Shown in pieces: positions 47,421-58,148 of a stretch of DNA of 64,000 nt (positions are counted from its first letter, which is position 1; every line of letters begins with the position of its first letter). The notes beneath the pieces were generated by a model, which did no database searches, had not been told where the DNA came from, and saw nothing but the letters and a program-made list of their open reading frames with translations. Both the position numbers and the translations under genes were made by a program. The stretch covers positions 151,350,597 to 151,414,596 of the forward strand of contig CM061132.1 of NCBI GenBank assembly GCA_030789695.1. Direction: 5' to 3'. The stretch comes from Scilla litardierei (Eukaryota; Streptophyta; Magnoliopsida; Asparagales; Asparagaceae).

Positions 47421-48566
47421 GGTTTTTGCTTTATTTTCGCTTTTTCTTTATTTTCGTTTTAGAAATTTTTAGTGTTTTGAGTCATCCGATCAAAAATTTT
47501 GCGATAACGGGTCCTATTTTTCTTGACAGGAGAGGAGATAGGTAGATCATCATGAGGAGGTTGAACGAGACGATGAGGAGCGCCCTAAGAAGGCGTTCGA
47601 CGCTTAGGAGGAGCATGAAATCGACTGGAGGAAGAAAGACGGAGTTTAGAGCCTAAACGAAGACAAACAGCAGAATGCAAGGCTCACTCGGCCGAGTATA
47701 CTAGTCACTCGGCCGAGTACAGAAGTTCGTCCGGCCGAGCCGCTCACGAACAAGGGAAGTCTGCTGTACCCAACTCTCTGTCTATTTTCCTCATTTCATC
47801 ATAACTGCTACTCGGCCGAGTATATATATTCACTCGGCCGAGTGAAACGGATACCCTCCTTGGGCGAGTCATGCCGAGTAGCTTGAGTCACTCGGCCGAA
47901 TGGACTTACTCCACTCGGCCGAGCCTGGCAAAGCCACTCGGCCGAAGCGATATCGGGGAGAAATTTTTATTTGCCTCGCTCGGCCGAGTGATCACGTCAC
48001 TCGGCCGAGTCGTAACTTTTTAATATAAAGCCAAGGGGGGGCGCAGTTTTCGAAAACGAAAAACACCCTTTCGCCCGCGCCCCCTCATCTTCCCCTCGCC
48101 CGATCGCGCCTCGCCCGACACCCACTCGCCCGCACGCGCCGCCGCTCGGCCTGCCACCGCCGGCCGACCGCCGCCGCCACCCGCCCGAGTCGCCGCCGGC
48201 CACCCCCGTCTCCGGTCACCTCCGGTTCGCTTATTTTCACCATTTTCTTCTCTTTTTGCGTAGTTTTTGAGGATCCGTGTGTCAATCGAACCCCTAACCC
48301 GAATCAAGTCACATATCTATCTGTTATACCCCTATTGCTCCATACATTTTGATTATTACTCGCTGATATCGCTTTTCCATGCGCAGGTTGCTTTTTGGAG
48401 CTTAGGGGAGCTCAGGGGAGCTTCTACGGGCTGCTCAGGACTTCGTGGAGGCGCGGACTTCGCACGCTTCCACTACTTAGCACTCGCGGCGTGTTTGGGT
48501 AAACTCTTTCCACTCTTTGTGCACACGCCGCACTTTTCACTTTTTCGGCGCGCGCTCGGGGCAGAT
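47421..48566 (+). other. Spacer between pol and second ORF, with palindrome array
   Basis: Holds a second CACTCGGCCGAGTG array at 47684-48012 (about ten copies) and a GC-rich stretch (48060-48200). A splice-acceptor-like TTTTCCATGCGCAG at about 48372-48386 lies upstream of the next ORF. Confidence 0.65.
47684..48012. repeat. Internal CACTCGGCCGAGTG array
   Basis: Intact or near-intact copies near 47685, 47715, 47810, 47830, 47890, 47912, 47936, 47978 and 47999. The same palindrome as in both LTRs of this element. Confidence 0.88.
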
Positions 48567-50756
48567 ATGCCGCCCCGGACACGGCCGCGGTCGAAGAGAG
48601 CTTCCGCCAAGCGGAAGCGGTCGGATGATGCCGGCCCCTCCCACGAGTTGGAGGACTCTCCTCCACCGTCCCCCACACACCCCGCACAGCCTGCAGGCTC
48701 CGCACACCCCGCACAGCCTGCAGCGCACCCACAGCCCGCACAGCCTCTCCCCGCCGATCCACAGCCACCACCACCGGCTCCACTGGTCGGGCCGCTCGGG
48801 ATTACGTTCCGAGACGACGCACACCGCGCCGTCTTCGAGCGTATCTCCCAGCGCTCGATCGTACCCTCCAGGTTCGCACACCTCGCTGACCTAGGACGCC
48901 TGGGGGTACTTGAGGGGATGCTCACGTTGTACGACAACGTGGGCTGGCGAGATTTTTTCCAGGTGTCGGCGGATACTTTTACCCGTCCGACACTTGAGGT
49001 TTTGAGTTCGATCGCCCGGACCGATGAGGGATGCTCATTCCGGTTCATGGATCGAGAGTGCCAGGTCACTCTCGATATGATGAGAGCATTTTTCTCTTGG
49101 CCCGCAGTCCCCGGAGCCGATCGCGGTTATGGCCCCACACATATCCCTCCACCCTCTTTCGACGCCGGTGCCTTCTGGGCACGTATCACGGGTCTCCACG
49201 CCGCCTTTGACCCTAGTAGGGCCAAGGCCTCGGCCATCGTACATCCCTGCCTACGCATTGCCCAGCGCCTCATGGCGACTACCTTTTTGGCCAGATATGA
49301 GCCGGGCACGATGTCTACGCCAGAGCTTTACATGCTCTATGCGATGACACGTCCCAGAGCTCTGTCTAGGGATGGAGACGAGCTTGTCCCCGCCGTCGTG
49401 ATCGATATCGCGGCATGGTACTTAGACCGCATCATTGTATCGGTGGGCGCTCGCTCACCGATATGCTGCGGCGGCCTGATTACCCTGCTGGCTCTTATGA
49501 CCGGCGAGGATTTCCCCGACGACCTGCGACGCGTTCCGGGCCCCACTTCCTTGTCGATAGACGTTTTGGCCCGGATGAAGATGCTGCGTCCGCACGGTGA
49601 GCGTCACTGGGTCTGGTTGCACGGCCCCTATGGGGCCGATTACATGATTCTCCCGAGCCCTGCTCGGACTCTGATTGCACCAGCCCACGTTGACTGGCTT
49701 CCGGCGATGGATGTCCTCATCCCCGCCGCCTACGTGCTCGAGGCCGAGGAGGCCGAGCAGGGCCCCGCTGCCCCCGCTGCCCAGGCTGCTCCCGCAGACC
49801 CTGCTGCGCACCCTGCCGAGCCTGCTGCCCACCCCGTCGACCCTGTGGCCTCTCAGCCTGTTCCAGACGTTTCCACTGCTCTTGACACTTCTGTCCCTAC
49901 CTCTGCCTGTGTCGAGAGTACTTTTGCTGAGCCCACTTCCACCACTGTCACCACTTCCGAGGCTGTCCCCACCACTCCCGCTGCCACCTCCGGCCCTCTG
50001 TCCGTGGAGCCTCTTTGCTCCGCTCTCCCCCAGCGCCCGCAGACCTTTGTTGAGAGTGGAGAGCCCTCGTTCGTTTCGGTCGTGGAGACCATGGTTAGCA
50101 TGATCTCCGCTGGGGCTACACCTTTTGGACCACACACTTCCGCCCCAGCGGGAGATTCCTCTGTCTCCACAGCTGCCGTATTCTCCGAGAGCGTCGTGGC
50201 GTCTGTCCACACTTCTGTGCCACCGACCTCACTAGCCGCCTCGCAGCCGCTTTTGTACTCTTCTTCCGCTGCCGCTGCCTCCACTTCTCACCGCCCGCCC
50301 CGGCCTCACACTGAGGCCCGGCCCACATTTCCTGGCACGGCACCTTTTGCCCCATTCCCTGCTGAGCCCGTTACATACTCCACACGCGTACGCCAGCCTC
50401 GCCCTGCGCAGCCTAGACCGGTGCGTCCCTCTGCACCACCCCCGCCCGACACTGTACTGCAGAGCATACGTGCTCTTGAGGTGGCGGTGAGTGGTCTTAG
50501 AGGAGACCTTCGGACCCTGTCCTCCACCGTCTCTACGATGGCTGGACGCTTTGACCTGATCCCTCAGATCCACTACTGCCTGACACAGATCTTAGAGCGT
50601 CTCCCGCGCGTACCCCCACCCACCCAGCAGGTTCCCACACACGTTCCCACACACACTCGACCTGCTTCCACTCCCACGCCCACCCCAGCTCAGCAGCCTA
50701 CACCACCACCACCCCCTCCGCCTCAGGACGGAGACGGCGCGGCACCGCCTTCTTAG
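48567..50756 (+). CDS. Athila ORF-1-type / env-position protein, 729 aa
   Basis: I chose ATG 48567 (MPPRTRPRSKRAS); the frame is open further upstream but without a nearer ATG. A basic N terminus (about 1-25) is followed by a Pro/Ala/His repeat (about 30-75). Residues about 78-390 are a globular domain (SIVPSRFAHLADLGRLG, LTLYDNVGWRDFF, TFTRPTLEVLSSI, FRFMDRECQVTL) resembling the plant Athila ORF-1 / putative transposon protein family. Then comes a long Pro/Ala/Ser/Thr-rich region (about 395-620), a heptad-like segment (about 630-680, SIRALEVAVSGLRGDLRTL) and a Pro-rich tail. It occupies the env-like position, but I see no signal peptide or clear membrane segment, so envelope function is not supported. 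The frame is intact. Confidence 0.7.
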   Translation: MPPRTRPRSKRASAKRKRSDDAGPSHELEDSPPPSPTHPAQPAGSAHPAQPAAHPQPAQPLPADPQPPPPAPLVGPLGITFRDDAHRAVFERISQRSIVPSRFAHLADLGRLGVLEGMLTLYDNVGWRDFFQVSADTFTRPTLEVLSSIARTDEGCSFRFMDRECQVTLDMMRAFFSWPAVPGADRGYGPTHIPPPSFDAGAFWARITGLHAAFDPSRAKASAIVHPCLRIAQRLMATTFLARYEPGTMSTPELYMLYAMTRPRALSRDGDELVPAVVIDIAAWYLDRIIVSVGARSPICCGGLITLLALMTGEDFPDDLRRVPGPTSLSIDVLARMKMLRPHGERHWVWLHGPYGADYMILPSPARTLIAPAHVDWLPAMDVLIPAAYVLEAEEAEQGPAAPAAQAAPADPAAHPAEPAAHPVDPVASQPVPDVSTALDTSVPTSACVESTFAEPTSTTVTTSEAVPTTPAATSGPLSVEPLCSALPQRPQTFVESGEPSFVSVVETMVSMISAGATPFGPHTSAPAGDSSVSTAAVFSESVVASVHTSVPPTSLAASQPLLYSSSAAAASTSHRPPRPHTEARPTFPGTAPFAPFPAEPVTYSTRVRQPRPAQPRPVRPSAPPPPDTVLQSIRALEVAVSGLRGDLRTLSSTVSTMAGRFDLIPQIHYCLTQILERLPRVPPPTQQVPTHVPTHTRPASTPTPTPAQQPTPPPPPPPQDGDGAAPPS

Positions 50757-52774
50757 GCACTCTTGATGCCTTTATCTATTCCTGCCATTGTGCTGCCCGT
50801 CTCTGCTGGGTCCTGATGCACTTTTGTCCACCCCCCCTCCCCCTCACTATTTTTGGGATTATATTTTTGATCATTTCTTTATGCGCATATCATATCATAT
50901 CTACTTGGGATTCTCATTTTGATCACATCTATATATATCTTTTTGGGAGAGAGGGAGAGCTTTTGGTGACCCATTTATACTCGTATCACTCATATCTGTG
51001 CATGCATCATATCCGCATCATATTTTCGTTTCTTAATTTTTCATTTTATTATCCTTTTTCTTTCCCTCATGCATGCATCCTCACTAGCCCCTCACACTTC
51101 TTGTCTCTCGGTGTGCCACACCTTGCACATTGAGGACACTGTGCCGTTTAGCTTGGGGGAGTGAGCTCTCACGTTCTTTTTCGATTTGCCACCTTTATTT
51201 TCAGTTTTTCACACCGCTTTTCACTTTTGCACTCATTTTTCGTTATTTTCCTTTTGTTTTGCCATGCATCACGTTTTCCTTACTTTCCTGTGTGCCGCAT
51301 TGCATAGTTCTATTTTCCTTTTATCTTTACTTCTTCTTTTTTTTTCATCTCATGCTAGAGATGAATTTTCTGTGATGATGTCTACGTGGAGTTAGCTTAT
51401 TCTATATGCATGCTATATTTGTCGTGTCTTAGATTTCATTTCTGATATCATATGCTATGACTCGCTTGCATTTAGGAATAGGAGCCCACACTTTTTCCTC
51501 ATGAAAATGGATGAAATTTTATTATTAGCTGAGCCTGAATATTCATATGTATGCTATCACAGAAAACACACCAAGATTCACGCATTGAATGCCTATATCT
51601 GGAGCACTGACTTCTTTTCCTTTATCACTTCTATATGCATGAATTGTACACTTCACTTCCGGATGATTGAATGATGGTTAGCTATGATATATCTGGATTA
51701 GTTAGCTTTTTTGTGATCGAAACTGAGTAGATTAGATTACCCTGCTGAAGTTGTCGTGCATGTCTTATAGAGTGAGCCGAGAGTTATATTTATTTCTTTC
51801 TCCACAAATCTTGAACATCATTTCTCTACTTTTAAAATCATTGGTGAATCTCCCCTTAGTGATTCTATTTTATGGCATTTCCCCCGCTATTAATTCCTAG
51901 CTCCAAATCTCTTCTTCCAAAAAAAAAGAAAAAAATATATAATAAAAGAGAGAAGAACATTCTCGTATATCATTATCTCTCTTTGAATTGGGATCATTGT
52001 ATATATGAAAAAGAAAAAAAAAGAAAAAAAAAGAGAAAAGAGAGAAAAGAGGAAAAATCCTCAATAAAAGATCCCATCTCGCTTATTTTTTTTCTCCTTT
52101 CTCTTCTTTGCCTTTGGAGCTATATAAAAATGGGGATGTAAATATTTTTGTGCCACCACGCTTATAGATAAGCTTGGGGGAGGAGATCCATTGATGTGTG
52201 AGAGAGCGACTACTTGACATTGCACGACAACCTAGGCTAAGTAATATTCTATACTCGGTGAGATTGTTTCTAGCTTTACGAAATCCAGAAATCTAAGCCT
52301 AGCATTCATTTCATGAAACCCATACTTTTCTATTCTCTCTATTCTATGATGTGATACTCTTATACTCCAGATAGAAAGCGTTCAATTGAAAAGTGTGTGA
52401 TCTGAGACTTGTATACCGCTTTAGATGACTCAGGCGATGTTAATTTTAAAATCATTCCGTTTTTCATGATTATACCGTTGTTCGTGGGTTTTCTATTTTC
52501 TACTTGCACTATTCTACTATGATATCAAAATGAGATTCTTTGACATGTATTTCTCACTCGGTGCATGCTATAAGAGTAGGTGAAACCCACGTCCTGAGGA
52601 AATGATCTAGCATCCTACCTCTTCTTTCTTTCTTTCTTTATTTTCGTTTGGTTTTCATTCTTCTTCGTTTTTCATTTTTTCTTCGTTTTTCGCCGTTTTC
52701 GTTTTCCGAATCCACCGGGTTCGCTTTTTACTTATCTTCCTCGAGGACGAGTAAGAGGCAAGCTTGGGGGATTT
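50757..52774 (+). other. Athila-like 3' noncoding region with three AGCTTGGGGGA tracts
   Basis: AGCTTGGGGGA occurs at about 51157, 52171 and 52761. The last abuts the 3' LTR and is the likely polypurine tract. The first follows 'cacattgaggacactgtg' and the last follows 'cctcgaggacgag'. The rest is pyrimidine-rich and has no coding signal. Confidence 0.65.
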
Positions 52775-54591
52775 TGATCACTCCTTATTTTACACCCTTT
52801 TCCCGCATGTTTGCATGCCATTTTGATCGCCCAAATCATGTTTTTCACGATATATCGACGATATTGCGATGCTTTTCACGATTTGTTGTTTTTGTCGCAT
52901 TTCAGGTGATTTGGCGCGATTAGGAGTGATCTCGAGATGCGTGTAATCTAGACGGCCACCGACGACCTCCCCGAGGGGTATTTTGCTGTTGGAGAGGAGC
53001 GGAAGAAGAATGGACGTCGCCGGAGCGACGAGGAGGCCAAAACGACCAGTTTGGGCATTTTTTGTGTCCCACTCGGCCGAGTGGAGGAGCCACTCGGCCG
53101 ACCAGCGAGACACTGCTCGGCCGACCAATTCAGACACGAGTTACCTGTGCACTCGGCCGAGCACAGAAGACCCACTCGGCCGAGTGACGATACCACGTCC
53201 GCCCGAGTGGCGCCCAGACGAAGGCCCTCAAAAAGACCGAAGTTACTGTTTTTCGGCCATCTGAGCTTCAGAAGACCCACTCGGCCGAGTGGCAAATCCC
53301 GTCCGCCCGAGTGAAGTGAAGCCATCGGCCGAGTGACGACAACTCACTCGGCCGAGCCGCCCCCGAACTGAAGACCCCTGAAGCCCACGACTTACTGGAA
53401 ATTGACAGGGTTTTCACTCGGCCGAGCGACTTTTGTCACTCGGCCGAGTGCGATGCGCTGCCTGTAGCGAAATTTGCGGAAAACAGGCTGTGCAGGGGCG
53501 TTTTGGTCAGGATTTTTAGACGATTTTTGGGGCTATTTAAGCTCTGTTTTTACCCTAGTTTTAGGAGCCACCTCTCAGATTTTTTGCAGCTTTTTGAGTC
53601 TACTTTTTAGTTTTATTAATTGTGATTGGTGAAGAGAAAAACTTGGATTTTTGTTGGGTTGATTGAAGATCTACATTGGTTTGCACTTCTCTTCCACAAA
53701 AACTCTATTTTTATTGTTTATATCATAGTTGTGATGAATTCCATTGTCTATTTCTTTGCCAATTATTGTGCTATTGCTATGATTAGTGAGTAGTCTCCAC
53801 GTCTTGGGGCGTGGGGATGAACCCTACGAGCCCAATTTCGTATTTGTGTTGAATTGGTAGAAATTGAGCTAGGATTGTTATTAGGGATTAGATTGGGATC
53901 GAATTACTACGGATAGCTAGGTATTCGCATCAATTGGGATTTGCAAGAGATTGGATCCCAATTCGATGGGAAGCCCTAGAAATCCGAATTGGGTTGGAGT
54001 CGGATTTTCGAAGTATCGGTTTGCAAGAAATTGGACCGATGCTAGGATCTCCGGTTGCAATTCCGTGCCGATACCCGTTTGCAAGAGATTGGACGGGTAG
54101 GAACTATCCTAATCTTGATTGTGGACCGAGTTTGCAAGAGATTGGGCTCGGTGCGCAATTGGACGATGATGTTGATCCTAATGCTAGCTTCCCTAGGGTA
54201 GGGTTTGCAAGAGATTGGACCCAAACCCAGGATAGCTATAGACCGGCAACAGCGCGAGAGCGTGAGCTTGGTTCCACATTTAGTTGCAACTAGTTCATCC
54301 GAATTCTCATCCTAGCGATTCCGATACCGGCGAACCACAATTGTGAAATACGGTGAGTAGTGGGGATTCCCCATTCCCTAGGCGTTCTCTATTTGATTTG
54401 ATATTTTGCACTTTTGTCTGACGATTGTGACAGGATCGCCCAAGGCAGTTATCCCTCTGAATAGCCAGGTTGATTAGGAGCAAGCACGGTCATTCGTCCT
54501 CCCTGTGTTCGATACCCGCTCGCCGCTATACCGTGCGCTTGCGGTAAAACTACAACCGTCGCCTCGGGACGTGTACGCCGGGGCGCGACCA
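52775..54591 (+). repeat. Athila-like 3' LTR, 1817 bp
   Basis: Same length as the 5' LTR and essentially identical over its whole length (offset 11284). Confidence 0.93.
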
Positions 54592-54596
54592 TAATC

Positions 54597-55924
54597 TAAT
54601 AGCTTCTAACCTAGCTACTGAAACAAATGATTCTTCGAAATCAATACCTTCTTCTTGCCGGTAGTTTTGAGCTACTAACCTTGTTTTGTTCCTTGTGATG
54701 ACTTCGTTCTCGTCCGTCTTGTTCTTGAAGATCCACTTAGTCCCAATGACTTGATGTCCACTTGGTAGATGAACTAGCTCCTAAACTTCATTTCTTTCGA
54801 ATTAGATGAGTTCATATTCCATTGCCACGATCCAAGAGCTATTTTCACAATCTTCTTGAACTTGCTTTGGTTCAATTGTGGAGACAAAGGCGCAATGAGT
54901 GAATTCATCAAACCTTGACCTTGTCCGAACACCCACCCTATTATCTCCAATAATTTAGTCATATGGGTGGTCACGAACGTTTGGATACGTTTTGGGTACA
55001 CCTGGATCACTAGGAACAATCCCAACATCTTCATTAGTATTGCTAGTCTCAATAACATCATCAATTTTAACATTATTAATAAAATCACACACAACATCTA
55101 AACTATCATCCTCATGAACATGATGTACATCAAAATCTTCATTAAATGAAACACGAAGTGATTCCTCAATCGATGAAGTGTTCTTGTTGTAATCCGGGAG
55201 GCTTTGCTACGTGTGGAATATCCAACAAAAATCCCTCAATCGAATGTTGGATCAAATTTATCTAAATTATCAGATTTGTTCTTAATAAAACATTTTGAAC
55301 CAAAAACTCGAAAATATTTTACTTGAGGCTTTTTATCATAAAATAGTTCAAAACATGTTTTGTTCGTATATCACTAGAATCCTATTGAGCACATAACATG
55401 TCGTGTGTACCGCTTCCGCCCAAAATTGAAATCTAAGATGACTGTCATGAAGCATTGTACGTGCACACGCAATAAGTGTCTTCTTCTTTCTCTCAACAAC
55501 ACCATTTTGTGGTGGTGCGCGAGGAAATGAAAAGTTGTGAGTTATTCTGTGTTCGTCACAAAACTTAGAGAAAGACTCATTCTCAAATTTCCCTCCGTGA
55601 TCACTACGAATAGTAATAATGGTGGTTCCTAATAGATTTTGAGTTTTCTTCGCAAACTTAATAAATTCTTCAAAAGCTTCATTTTTAGTAGATAGAAAAT
55701 ATACTCATGTAAATTTAGAAAAGTCATCAACAATGACTAATCCATAATGTGCATTACCGAAAGATGCAACTCTAGTAGGCCCAAATAAATCTAAATGAAG
55801 AAGTTCTAGGTAGAAGTGATGCCATCTTTAAGTTTAAATGACGATTTACAGAGTTTTGCCACGTTTACAAGAATCACAAAAACTTTTCTTATTAAAAAAA
55901 ATCTTTGGAAATCCTTTAACTAAA
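54597..55924 (-). pseudogene. SIRE-type integrase and RT N-terminal part, fragmented
   Basis: Minus-strand fragments in several frames. Integrase motifs are recognisable at about 55575-55610 (RSDHGGKFEN) and about 55490-55525 (PPQNGVVERKKKTL), so the second Asp and the Glu persist. The RT entry region ([15 protein letters not shown]) lies at 54597-54740 and is cut by the gypsy insertion, after which 41490 continues it (RLLLSFVSHKN). Frameshifts and stops make it non-functional. Confidence 0.75.
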
Positions 55925-56389
55925 TCATGCTTTAGCTAATTTATAAAGATGTTTGAAATGAACATGTCCAAAACGACGATGCCATAGAAGCTGTTTATTA
56001 GTGTGTTCAATTAAGCAATGTTCTTGTGATTCTGGCATGCTTAAGATATAGATATCTTTATGGCGTGTGCCGAAAAATAAAACACTAGATTTATTATCAA
56101 TGATGCTACACATACACTCTCCAAAGTTAGCCTTATAACCTGTGTCACAAAGTTGACTAATGAAAATGAGGTTATGTTTTAAACCATCTACAAGATAACC
56201 ATTTTCAATTGAAGGTTTAGATGGATTACCGACCTTACCAACTCCAATGATGGTTCCCTTTTCATCGCCTCCAAAGGTCACTATTGCACCGTTCTTGATG
56301 TGGATCATTTCGGAAAGTAAGGATGGATCTCCCGGCATATGCTTGGAGCAACCACTATCAAGTATCCATCCTTTCTTCTTAGAGCACAT
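55925..56389 (-). pseudogene. SIRE-type protease and preintegrase
   Basis: GWILDSGCSKHMPGD is the aspartic protease motif, and LLWHRRFGHVHFKHLYKLAKA is the HH part of the preintegrase domain. The segment is open for 154 codons but isolated by frameshifts on both sides. Confidence 0.8.
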
Positions 56390-57453
56390 TTTGTGTTTGT
56401 TGCTCTTTTTCCTTTTCTTGGGTACCTATACATTTTACCATAAGCTTATGTTACCCAAGCTTGTTGGGTTCAAGTGGATTAGCCCTTTGGAAACCAAGTC
56501 CAAGTGGACTTTGGCTTCCCAATATAATCATCACAATTAATTACATCTCTAAAATATGATTGCACATATAAATTCCTATAATTTATGCCAGTGTTCTTGG
56601 GACTCCAAATAGTGTAAGTTTTGGGAGTCCTTTTCTTAGTGCATGCACATGAGGTTGATTTCGACGTGGTGCATGAGACTTAGATGAATGTGATCTAGCA
56701 TATGAAAATGATGGAGGATAAGCATGAGTCATATGATGGTCATATGAAGCATAATGAGCATACATATGATGAGGTGCATATGAATGAGCACACATATATG
56801 GATGTGGTGGTTAAGCATATGTATGTGGATGAGCACGTGCATGAGCATATCTCATGTGTTGGTTTGCACGTATCCGTGTATGTGGTGCATAGAACTCATC
56901 ATAAGTGTCCACATGTGAAGTAGAAGTGTTCCTACGTGGGTGTGTGTGGGTGTACATGAAAGAATGTCCCTTTGAGTTTCACCCTTGGTGGGTTTCTTTG
57001 CAAAGGAGGGAGTGTGAGAAGTGGTGTCGTTCTTGTTAGTTTTGCTATCCAATGTGTTGTGATCACCACTTGTGGATGCACAGGAGGTTGGCCATCCAAA
57101 ATCTATAATGATACCATTATAGGTGGTGCGTGTTTTGGATGCATTTGCCTTTGAATAACCAAGTCCAACACGATGGTTGGCCGGTAGTTGATTTGAAAAC
57201 AAATCATCCAATATTCCTTTCTCTTTGTTGAATCTTTCAACATTGGAGGAAATGAGCTCATATTTCTTCTCAAGAGAAGAAATGGTAGTGTCCAAGGTGG
57301 ACACAAGTGTGGTGAGCTCGTGTACTTGGATTTTGAGAGATTCATTCTCAATGCCAGACCAAACTTGTGTTTTGAGATTGAAGATTTTCAATCTCAAGAT
57401 CATTGCAATCCACAATGGATACATGATCCAATTGAGATGTGAGGGATTCAACC
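56390..57453 (-). pseudogene. SIRE-type gag C-terminal region, decayed
   Basis: Minus-strand fragment at 56852-57457 contains a Leu-rich heptad-like stretch (LKIQVHELTTLVSTLDTTIS), as in the coiled-coil region of SIRE gag. It is followed by a low-complexity His/Tyr-rich region (56583-56950) built of 'catatgatg'-type repeats. Confidence 0.55.
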
Positions 57454-58148
57454 TCATTTCTCAAAGACCCATTTGAGCAAGCAAAGTAGCTTTCTCAAGG
57501 GTGAATGATTCAACAATGGTGTCATTGTTGGTGATGGGGGAAAGGATGACTTACAAGCAATTGTTTCCTGAGACTTAGTATATCTAATCATAAGTTTTTG
57601 GTATTTTGAAAATAATTGCTCATTTGCAATTCTAAGTTCATCCATGGTTAGCTCGGGTTCTTCACTTTCACTTGAGCTCTCATCGGAGGATGAACCCTCT
57701 TGTGCCATGAAACACATGTGTGCACTTTCATTCTTCTCATCCTCGGATTCACTTGAAGAATCTTCGCTTGAATCATCAAATGTTCCTACAAGTCCCTTTT
57801 TCTTGTTCCTCTTGAACTTGTCGGACTTGTTGTATTTTGGAGCTTTCCACTTCTCTTTGTTCTTTAGCATTGAGCAATCCTTCTTGATGTGCCCTGGCTT
57901 ATTACACTTAAAGCAAAGAGAAGTGATAGTATAATCAAATTTAGATTTAGAAATTTACCTTTGCGAAAGAAGCGTTGGAACTTCTTCGCCATGAGTGCCA
58001 TAGATTCCAAGTCCATTTCATCACCAGACTCATCACTTTCGGAGGATGAAGAAATCGCTTTGAATGCCATTGCTTTCTTCTTTGTCTTCGTTGGTTTCAT
58101 CATTACCCTTATTTTCATGCGGTTTTCGCTTCCCACTTCATATGACAT
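57454..58148 (-). pseudogene. SIRE-type gag with CCHC zinc knuckle
   Basis: The CCHC knuckle CFKCNKPGHIKKDC is at about 57873-57915, just before a Lys-rich stretch and acidic Ser/Glu clusters (57660-57830). Upstream (57950-58100) are the acidic cluster and MALMAKKFQRFFRKGK typical of this gag. At least one frameshift lies near 57870-57960. Confidence 0.75.

Larger units (their letters stand above)
41491..54591 (+). mobile_element. Young Athila-like Ty3-gypsy element lacking gag and protease
   Basis: Two 1817-bp LTRs (41491-43307, 52775-54591; TGATCACTCC...GCGCGACCA) with TSD TAATC (41486-41490, 54592-54596). tRNA-Asp primer site at 43314-43331 and polypurine tract at 52757-52774. Six LTR open frames translate identically in both copies. 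By eye I find a single substitution (near 43037 versus 54321), implying recent insertion. The interior holds one 1292-codon pol ORF and a second long ORF, no gag, and two spacers. It sits inside the RT gene of the SIRE-type element. Confidence 0.93.

Noticed and set aside
49455..50284. Long minus-strand frames opposite the second ORF
   Set aside because: GC-rich antisense shadows of the plus-strand coding frame; no recognised motif.
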